A program made the position numbers and the translations under genes. A model generated the notes under the pieces. The model saw only the letters and a list, made by a program, of their open reading frames with translations. It was not told where the DNA came from and ran no database searches. From the NCBI GenBank assembly GCA_002688315.1, contig NZCN01000008.1, positions 1 through 36,348 of the forward strand: 36,348 bases of DNA. The letters are read 5' to 3'. This DNA is from Candidatus Woesearchaeota archaeon. Its GTDB lineage: Archaea > Nanobdellota > Nanobdellia > Woesearchaeales > UBA10216. Positions 30,671 through 36,348 of the stretch are shown piece after piece (position 1 is the first letter of the stretch; the number at the start of each line of letters is the position of its first letter).

Positions 30671-32412
30671 TAGACCCCCCACAGCGGGTTTTGCTTTCTC
30701 ATGATTGCTGCAATCTCTCGCAGAGCTTCTTTCTCATCATCTGTTAAGTATTGCTTAAGTTCTTTCAGTTTTCTGTAATCTTTGTCTGTTATGAAGCTGT
30801 ACAAGGTATCGCCTTCATTTAACTGCCGTCCAATAATTATTTTTTCATAAGCAACTGCTACTTGTTTTCCTTTTCTGGCTTCTGTTACATTTTCTTTTTC
30901 CTCTTGAATTTCTTTTACTATTGTAACAACCGTTCCATCTTTCATAAGCTCTGCTCCGGTTTGAAGAGTTCCCATTAAAATTTCTGTTCCCACTATTGCA
31001 GGATTGCTTTGCCTGAAAATATATCCTTTTAGAAGCATTAATTTACATGGTTTTGTTATCTTCTTTACTGCACTGCTTTCAAGCTTTGTTTTCTCTTTTT
31101 TTTGCCATTCCTGCAATCTGTCGATAAGTGTATAGATAACATCACCGGTAATTATTTGCACGCCAATAGTTGTTATTGAAGGAGCGTTAACATTAAATCC
31201 GATTACTGCTGCAGATAACGGGTCTGTTTGAATATTAGTGACAGCGTCAGAAACATCTTTTCTTGTTATTTCTCCTATCGCTGCCTTCTTCACTTTTATG
31301 CCATGCTCTTTCAGCAGTTTTACAAGTGCTTCCAGCGAGCCAAGTGTGTCTGCTTTTGCAATCACGCCAGTAATATCCAGTTCAATGGCCATCTCTGCTA
31401 TTTCTTTTTGCACCAATGCTTTGGTTTCTTCAAGATTTTTCTTTACTGCAAGCAAAGGCATTCCTGCTGAAACATTTTCTATTCCTAAAGCAGCTATTTT
31501 TACTCCGGTTGCTGCAACAACTTGGTCAACTTGCTGGAACTTTGTTGAATTACTAAGTTCTAGCAGTTTCTTAGGTTCAAACAATGCTTTTACTTTTGTT
31601 ACAATCGGCTCGTCAATACCGCCTATGACTAATTCATCTTCTTTGCTTAGCACTCCATCATATATTATTGTATCAAGAGTCATTCCAAGGCCGCGTTCTT
31701 TCTTGACTTCAAGGATTGTTCCTTTTGCAGGTGCATCTTCGCTGTATTCAAGTTTTTTTCCAAGAAATCTTTGTGATAAGCCTGCTGCCATAACAAGCAA
31801 TTCTGGAATTCCTTCTCCGGTTTTTGCAGAGCAGGGAACTATTGCCAAAGCTTTTGTGTAATCATCAACTCTGTCATACCTGTCAGCATTCAATTCAAGC
31901 TCAGCCAATTTTGTAACGAGAGAGTATAATAATGTATCAAGTTTATCTTGGACAGATTTTTCCTGTTTTGGAATGTTTTGCAAAAGATTTTCGCCAGGTT
32001 TCCAGCCGTTTAAAGTATCTAGCTTATTTGCTGCTATTAAAAAAGGTGTTTTGAATCTTTTAAGAATTTCTATGGCTTCAAGAGTCTGCGGCATCAGGCC
32101 TTCGTTTATATCAACCACTAAAACTGCTAAGTCAGCTAATGTTCCTCCTCTTTTTCTAAGGCTGACAAAAGCAGCGTGCCCTGGCGTGTCGATCATTAAA
32201 AGCCCTGGGATTTTAAGGTCTATTTTTAACTGATTAAGAAGGTCTCCGCACAAATTTTTTATTATAACGTCTGGAACTAAAGAAGCGCCTATTGACTGGG
32301 TAATTTCTCCTGCTTCTGATTTTACAATAGCGGTCTTTCTAATAAAGTCCTGGAGTGTTGTTTTCCCAGAGTTTACATGTCCTAAAAAAGCAATAATAGG
32401 TGTGCGTATCAT
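30670..32412 (-). CDS. infB: translation initiation factor aIF5B
   Basis: A 580-residue GTPase that joins ribosomal subunits and helps place initiator tRNA. G1 is FLGHVNSGKTTLQDF, G3 MIDTPGHAAFVSLRKRGG and G4 AANKLD, with SAKTGEGI as G5. Domains II-IV follow, including KADTLGSLEALVKLLKEHGI (domain III) and a complete C-terminal barrel. The length suits the compact archaeal form without an N-terminal extension. TTTAAA-rich sequence 20-30 bases upstream is the likely promoter, and the PUA gene is co-transcribed. Confidence 0.96.
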   Translation of the reverse strand: MIRTPIIAFLGHVNSGKTTLQDFIRKTAIVKSEAGEITQSIGASLVPDVIIKNLCGDLLNQLKIDLKIPGLLMIDTPGHAAFVSLRKRGGTLADLAVLVVDINEGLMPQTLEAIEILKRFKTPFLIAANKLDTLNGWKPGENLLQNIPKQEKSVQDKLDTLLYSLVTKLAELELNADRYDRVDDYTKALAIVPCSAKTGEGIPELLVMAAGLSQRFLGKKLEYSEDAPAKGTILEVKKERGLGMTLDTIIYDGVLSKEDELVIGGIDEPIVTKVKALFEPKKLLELSNSTKFQQVDQVVAATGVKIAALGIENVSAGMPLLAVKKNLEETKALVQKEIAEMAIELDITGVIAKADTLGSLEALVKLLKEHGIKVKKAAIGEITRKDVSDAVTNIQTDPLSAAVIGFNVNAPSITTIGVQIITGDVIYTLIDRLQEWQKKEKTKLESSAVKKITKPCKLMLLKGYIFRQSNPAIVGTEILMGTLQTGAELMKDGTVVTIVKEIQEEKENVTEARKGKQVAVAYEKIIIGRQLNEGDTLYSFITDKDYRKLKELKQYLTDDEKEALREIAAIMRKQNPLWGV

Positions 32413-32458
32413 GCTATTAAGAACCTTGCAATTGCTTTTAAACTTTACTGATAAGAAA

Positions 32459-32857
32459 TTACTTAATCAATCTAACTGCCTGCAGATAAGGCATTATTTT
32501 GTTTCTTATTACAGGGCTTAGCCTGTACGGATCGTTCTTTTTTCCAAACCAAACTATTTTTTTAACTTCGTTTCTTGGCTTTGGTTTTGTCAGAAGTTCT
32601 GCTTGATAAAGCTCAACAGTAAGGATTGAATTGCCGTCAGCTGCTATGTCTTCAAACTTGCCAAGCGATTCAAGTGTTGCCTCATTAATCTCAGCATTCA
32701 ATTCTTCTTTTATTTCTCGTTTAAGGCAACTTAAGGAATCTTCGCCTTTTTTTGGCTTGCCTCCTGGAAGAAGAAGTAATTTTTGTTTTTTCTCAATCTG
32801 AAGAAGTATTTTATTGTTTTTTACTACGATAAGAGCGTGCTTCATTATTCGTTTCAT
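32459..32857 (-). CDS. NUDIX hydrolase
   Basis: 132 residues. The Nudix box GGKPKKGEDSLSCLKREIKEEL fits G-x5-E-x7-R-E-x2-E-E, with the glutamates that bind Mg2+. It should hydrolyse a nucleoside diphosphate linked to another group, as a housecleaning or mRNA-cap-like activity; the substrate is unknown. TTTAATATAAT is centred 27 bases upstream of the ATG (leaderless). It is divergent from trm1 across a 76-base region holding both promoters. Confidence 0.88.
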   Translation of the reverse strand: MKRIMKHALIVVKNNKILLQIEKKQKLLLLPGGKPKKGEDSLSCLKREIKEELNAEINEATLESLGKFEDIAADGNSILTVELYQAELLTKPKPRNEVKKIVWFGKKNDPYRLSPVIRNKIMPYLQAVRLIK

Positions 32858-32878
32858 AACCAGATAACGGTCTAACTA

Positions 32879-32911
32879 TTATATTAAACTTTCTACCAAA
32901 GATATTTATAC
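32879..32911. promoter_or_regulatory. paired TATA boxes of the NUDIX and trm1 genes
   Basis: TTTAATATAAT on the minus strand (~32878-32888) serves the NUDIX gene, and TATTTATACT (~32902-32911) on the plus strand serves trm1. Each sits about 27 bases from its ATG, so both messages are probably leaderless. Confidence 0.6.
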
Positions 32912-32933
32912 TATCCACAATGATATTTTTTCT

Positions 32934-34025
32934 ATGAAATCAGAAATTTTAGAAGGAAAAGCTAAAATAAAAGCTAGTAAGGGTAAGATTACTAGAAAGA
33001 TGCCTGTTTTTTACAATCCTGATATGAAGCTAAACAGAGACGTCTCTGTACTGCTTCTCAAATCCATCAAGAATAACAAAATGAAAATTGCCGACCCGCT
33101 GGCTGCTTCTGGAGTTAGAAGTATAAGGTTTTTGTTAGAGTTAAATAAGTCTAAAGTAAAAGAAGTTTTCATCAATGATGCTTCAGCTACTGCTATTAAT
33201 AATGTTAAAAGTAATTTAAAGCTAAACAAACTAAATAAAAGCAAAAAAGTAACAGTAGCGAATGAGGAAGCTAACATGTTCCTCCTGGAAAACAGGCCGT
33301 TTGATTACATTGATATTGATCCATTTGGAACTCCTGTTGGTTTTTTAGATGCAGCCACTAAAAGCCTTTCAAGAAACGCAATATTAGCTGTTACTGCTAC
33401 TGATACTGCTGCTTTGGCTGGAACTGCTCAAAAAGCATGCGTAAGAAAATACTGGGCAGTTCCATTGAAAAACTATTTGATGCACGAATTTGGTTTAAGA
33501 ATTTTAATTAGGCGTGTTCAGTTGGCAGCAGCAAGCAATGAGAAAGCGCTAATTCCGGTTTTTTCTTATTCAAAATTGCATTACATGCGAGTGTTCTTCA
33601 GGTGCGGCTATAAAACAAGAGACGTTGATGAAATTTTGAAGCAGCATAATCATATAAGCTACTGCACTAATTGTTTAGGTCTTAATTGTAACTGTAAAAA
33701 TAAGAAAGTAGTTTTAGGGCCTGTGTGGATTGGTGACTTGTTTGACGCAAAACTAGCTGCTGATATTTATAAAAATAACAGCGACGATAGCAACAACAGT
33801 TTCCTGAAAACAATAGTTGATGAATCAAAAATAAGCACTCTTGGCTTTTATGATACGCATGAGCTTAGTAAAAAACTAAAATTGCAGCCACCAAAATTAG
33901 ATGCGTTAATGCAGAAGTTGAAAAAACGCGGCTTCAAAGCTGCCAGGACGCATTTGAGTGGTAATGGAGTAAAAACAAACGCAAGTTCTTCAGTCATAAT
34001 TGAATTGTTAAAGAAGTTTTCATAA
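32934..34025 (+). CDS. trm1: tRNA (guanine-26-N2) dimethyltransferase Trm1
   Basis: A 363-residue SAM-dependent methyltransferase that makes m2,2G at position 26 of tRNAs. Visible landmarks are the start EILEGKAKIKASKGKITRKMPVFYNP, the SAM site IADPLAASGVRSIRFLLE, and the catalytic YIDIDPFGTPVGFLDAA (D-P-F-G). A zinc-binding cysteine group (YCTNCLGLNCNCK) and the C-terminal domain ending NASSSVIIELLKKF follow. The CAU tRNA in this window has G26. Confidence 0.95.
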   Translation: MKSEILEGKAKIKASKGKITRKMPVFYNPDMKLNRDVSVLLLKSIKNNKMKIADPLAASGVRSIRFLLELNKSKVKEVFINDASATAINNVKSNLKLNKLNKSKKVTVANEEANMFLLENRPFDYIDIDPFGTPVGFLDAATKSLSRNAILAVTATDTAALAGTAQKACVRKYWAVPLKNYLMHEFGLRILIRRVQLAAASNEKALIPVFSYSKLHYMRVFFRCGYKTRDVDEILKQHNHISYCTNCLGLNCNCKNKKVVLGPVWIGDLFDAKLAADIYKNNSDDSNNSFLKTIVDESKISTLGFYDTHELSKKLKLQPPKLDALMQKLKKRGFKAARTHLSGNGVKTNASSSVIIELLKKFS

Positions 34026-34033
34026 AGTTAGAA

Positions 34034-34642
34034 TTATTGGCATGTTCCATCTGCCTGGCAAGTTCCAGAACTGCATCCACAATCTTCGCAATGGTCTATT
34101 AAAACATTATTAAAGCAAAACAAAGGTTTTGTTGTAGAACACATATTGTGAACAGTTCCGTCATTGCATGTTACGTCTTCTCCAAGGTTTACAGTTACTG
34201 TAGGACTGCCTCCAATAACAGGCCCAGCTTCTACTCTCACCATTTTTATGCCTGCAGCCACATCTTCAGCCTCAAACAAGCCTTTAATGTTAGCTTCTGT
34301 AGGATATGAAAGGTTAAACACCCCTTCACGCGTTCTTACATCAATGTTTAAGAAATATTTTCCACTCGCAGGGTCTTGATTTACACTGATACTTTCCACA
34401 GAGCTTGGAAGCTGCTCCTTGATAACAATTCTTGACGGGCTTCCAAGGTAAGAAACTGTTTCTGCAGTTGTTATAACCTCAGTAGCAAACTTATCTATCT
34501 GCGCCTTATCTATGCGTTCCACAGACTCAGAAGCATAACTAAAAAACAGAAAGGTTGTAGGAATGACTATGATAGAAATAATTCCAGTTATCATCATATA
34601 TTCTAATGCTATTTGAGCAAGCTTATTTCTTTTCATATGCAT
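34034..34642 (-). CDS. class III-type pilin-like protein with cysteine-rich end
   Basis: 202 residues. The basic leader and QIALEYM junction (KLAQIALEYMMITGIISIIV) are a class III (archaeal type IV pilin) signal, cut before Q by a prepilin peptidase. Residues to ~150 are strongly similar to the next gene (DKFATEVITTAETVSYLGSP, SSVESISV). The end is different: a cysteine-rich module (CNDGTVHNMC, CEDCGCSSGTC). It is probably a major or tip pilin. TATA (ACTTAAATAG) is about 27 bases upstream. Confidence 0.8.
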   Translation of the reverse strand: MHMKRNKLAQIALEYMMITGIISIIVIPTTFLFFSYASESVERIDKAQIDKFATEVITTAETVSYLGSPSRIVIKEQLPSSVESISVNQDPASGKYFLNIDVRTREGVFNLSYPTEANIKGLFEAEDVAAGIKMVRVEAGPVIGGSPTVTVNLGEDVTCNDGTVHNMCSTTKPLFCFNNVLIDHCEDCGCSSGTCQADGTCQ

Positions 34643-34723
34643 AACCTAAAATGATTCGCAGACTATTTAAGTTTGTTGGTCATATGTAGACTATTTAAAA
34701 ATCTCGTTTTCGCCTTCTTTCTC

Positions 34724-34761
34724 TTTTATCTCTCCCTTGAAATTTAGAGGGAGAGATAAAA
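34724..34761 (-). terminator. 14-bp hairpin between pilin genes
   Basis: TTTTATCTCTCCCT and AGGGAGAGATAAAA form a perfect 14-bp stem around a 10-base loop, located downstream of the 303-residue pilin gene. It could terminate or stabilise that message. A related hairpin follows the third pilin gene. Confidence 0.5.
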
Positions 34762-34825
34762 AGGAAAAGGAACAAAAGAACAGAAGCAAGCAGAGATTTT
34801 CAATAAGCAAATTATTTGTCAAAAT

Positions 34826-35737
34826 TCATTGTTCAAAACAGTATATTGGTCGGGAAGAACCGCAGCCTCTTGCACCATCTTCTGTCCATTTATTATCAAT
34901 ATCTGAGGATGAACCAACTCTTCCAGAACCGCCTCCTTGCCAGTCATTACAATGAGTTGAGCCAACAGTTCCGTCAAATTTTGTTCCTGTCCATATGCTT
35001 GTTGCAACAGGACCGAGATTTTCATCAAGGTCAATAGGGTTTTCTATGGTTCCGTCTATTAAATCATCTCTGTTAGTTGCTATAGGTAAACCATCAACTC
35101 TAACATAAAATGCGTCATTTATCAAGTCTCGAGCGTCATGTGAGTCATTAGACAGCCAGGCGTTCCAAGTGCCGCTAAGTGATACAGAATCAGCGTGTTG
35201 CTGGCATAAATCATTAGCTTCAAGTATACTGCCGAAATCTCCATCGTAAGCAGTTGAAGTTGCAAATACTCTTGATAATGGCCTTTCAAAGCTTATTGAT
35301 GTAAAGAGTTGCCCTCCAATACCACTTTTAGCTTCCACTCTTATATTTTTTATACCTTCAGAAATATCTTCACCTCTGAACAAGCCAAACATGTTTACTG
35401 ATGAAGGGTATGTTAAGTTTGAGATGCCTAGTCTTGTTCTTATGGCTATTGCAAGCATGTATGTTTGGCTAACAGGGTCTTGAATCACGCTTATGCTTTC
35501 AACATTGCTTGGAAGTCTTTCTTCGATGAAAATTCTTGAAGGGATTCCAAGGTAATAAACATCTTCTGCTGTTGTTACAATTTCATTGCCAATTTTATTT
35601 ATCTGGGCAAGGTCTATTTCTTCTGTTGAGTCAGAAGCAGACCTGTAAAATAGAAAGATTGCAGGAAGCACCATGAGTAAAACAAGCCCAACAGTCAGCA
35701 TGTATTCCATTGATACTTGTCCAGAATTGTATCTCAT
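34826..35737 (-). CDS. class III-type pilin-like protein with DUF1554/endostatin-like domain
   Basis: 303 residues. The signal MRYNSGQVSMEYMLTVGLVL has the Q-V-S-M-E-Y-M junction, and residues to ~150 parallel the downstream pilin (NKIGNEIVTTAEDVYYLGIP). From ~155 the protein switches to a domain resembling DUF1554 and the endostatin/C-type-lectin-like fold: VFATSTAYDGDFGSILEAND, WNAWLSNDS, FYVRVDGLPIATN, IWTGTKFDGTV and a final RPIYCFEQ. Such domains occur on secreted surface proteins, so this may be an adhesive pilin. TATA (GTTTAAATATG) is 27 bases upstream of the ATG. Confidence 0.78.
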   Translation of the reverse strand: MRYNSGQVSMEYMLTVGLVLLMVLPAIFLFYRSASDSTEEIDLAQINKIGNEIVTTAEDVYYLGIPSRIFIEERLPSNVESISVIQDPVSQTYMLAIAIRTRLGISNLTYPSSVNMFGLFRGEDISEGIKNIRVEAKSGIGGQLFTSISFERPLSRVFATSTAYDGDFGSILEANDLCQQHADSVSLSGTWNAWLSNDSHDARDLINDAFYVRVDGLPIATNRDDLIDGTIENPIDLDENLGPVATSIWTGTKFDGTVGSTHCNDWQGGGSGRVGSSSDIDNKWTEDGARGCGSSRPIYCFEQ

Positions 35738-35827
35738 AAAGTTAAATCTTGATTAAAGCATATTTAAACTTGTTGGTATAAAAGGCCATATCCTAAAAAT
35801 CCGATTTTGTTTCTTTTACTTTTTTAT

Positions 35828-35858
35828 TTCCTCTCCTCTACAAAGTTAAGGAGAGGAA
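35828..35858 (-). terminator. 10-bp hairpin between pilin genes
   Basis: TTCCTCTCCT and AGGAGAGGAA form a perfect stem with an 11-base loop, downstream of the partial third pilin gene. Position and purine-rich arm resemble the hairpin at 34724-34761. Confidence 0.5.
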
Positions 35859-35932
35859 GAAAAAAAGATTTATGGAAAACAACAGAGGCTCGGGATTCAG
35901 AACAAAACAAGTATTAAAAGAATTAAAAACGT

Positions 35933-36348
35933 TTATGGTCCTCTAGCGAATAGCTCGCCTGGAAGAGTATGGGTTATAGTAGGATTGTCAGTCCAGCTAT
36001 AACTGAAATTAATAATATATCTGTTTTTGTCTCGTCCAGTATCTGAAAATGGGCATGAAACCATAGTATAACTGCCTTTTGCTCCATTAATTAAACGAGT
36101 ATTTGCAGGTGCAGCATATTCACAAGGTATTAAAGGCGCACCGCTTATAGCTTCAGAACTTGCATTAACGTGTCGTATAAGCATATCTCTTCCAGCACCG
36201 TTTTGCAATGAAAGTATAATTGTAGTTCCTCCAACACTATGGTCCACACAGCTTATTTGTACAGGGAATGTGCATTTTTCAGGAAGTAAAGTAGCAGGAC
36301 TTAAAACACCAAAATAAGACAAAGCACTGATAACAACGAGAACAACAA
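35933..36348 (-). CDS. pilin-like surface protein, N-terminus outside the window
   Basis: The frame is open to the window edge. The first visible residues VVLVVISALSYFGVLSPATL are the end of a hydrophobic N-terminal helix, so the TTG start in the ORF track (36322) is not real. LLPEKCTFPVQISCVDHSVG is typical of archaeal pilin-like proteins with a disulfide after the helix. The rest is a beta-rich ectodomain with cysteines (IPCEYA, VSCPFS) ending LPGELFARGP. It is third in the pilin array and unlike the other two in its ectodomain. Confidence 0.7.
   Translation of the reverse strand, partial: VVLVVISALSYFGVLSPATLLPEKCTFPVQISCVDHSVGGTTIILSLQNGAGRDMLIRHVNASSEAISGAPLIPCEYAAPANTRLINGAKGSYTMVSCPFSDTGRDKNRYIINFSYSWTDNPTITHTLPGELFARGP

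Noticed and set aside
31238-31861. 207-residue plus-strand ORF
   Set aside because: Antisense to aIF5B; Ser/Thr/Ala-rich shadow.
1-36348. CRISPR arrays, insertion sequences, rRNA genes, replication origin
   Set aside because: No regularly spaced repeats, transposase motifs, rRNA signatures or origin-like repeat clusters were seen on either strand.

Overview
This window is archaeal and most likely from a small-genome, AT-rich DPANN archaeon (Woesearchaeota/Pacearchaeota-like; the lineage is my inference). The evidence is the gene content: group II chaperonin, aIF5B, aRF1, archaeal GluRS, Trm1, prefoldin, Pcc1, Rpo12, eL43 and a DRG GTPase. It is supported by tRNA introns with bulge-helix-bulge (BHB) folds, class III-type pilin signals, and many genes whose ATG sits about 27 bases from a TATA box (probable leaderless mRNAs). 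Internal genes more often carry a GAGGTGAT-like Shine-Dalgarno site.

Layout. 1-3.2 kb: the tail of an unknown gene, a LAGLIDADG endonuclease, a CAU-anticodon tRNA with two introns, a HIT protein, an EamA transporter, a second tRNA (probably Ala) with two introns, a cupin and a small acidic protein. 3.4-9.0 kb: GluRS and a histone-fold protein, two coiled-coil proteins, unknown proteins, and the thermosome with a DUF3467 protein. 9-15.5 kb: mainly accessory genes, including a lipoprotein, an SPFH-tail-like membrane protein, a secreted S-layer-type protein, a HAD phosphatase, a HELGH metallopeptidase and a nucleotidyltransferase. 15.5-21 kb: cell surface, with a large S-layer-like protein, a pair of coiled-coil proteins and four pilin-like genes. 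21-26 kb: translation and housekeeping, with a SprT-like protease, aRF1, tRNA-Pro and the cluster eL43-Rpo12-Pcc1-prefoldin beta-UPF0147 followed by the DRG GTPase. 26-30 kb: a three-gene operon of a membrane protein and two related AAA ATPases, a stand-alone asparagine-synthetase domain, a coiled-coil protein and DUF371. 30-34 kb: a PUA protein, aIF5B, NUDIX and Trm1. 34-36.3 kb: three pilin-like genes, one with a DUF1554/endostatin-like C-terminal domain, separated by similar promoters and hairpins.

The most notable points are: (i) two tRNA genes each carrying two introns, including non-canonical sites in the anticodon stem (30/31) and the T arm (53/54), implying a broad-specificity splicing endonuclease; (ii) a pair of tandem, unequal AAA ATPases downstream of a secreted/membrane protein; (iii) tandem pilin units with duplicated promoters and hairpins but swapped C-terminal domains; (iv) a perfectly palindromic TATA box exactly midway between two divergent start codons; (v) a 17-bp duplication of the tRNA-Pro 3' end; and (vi) a GluRS whose KMSKS-equivalent lysine appears to be lost. 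No CRISPR array, insertion sequence, rRNA or replication origin was seen.
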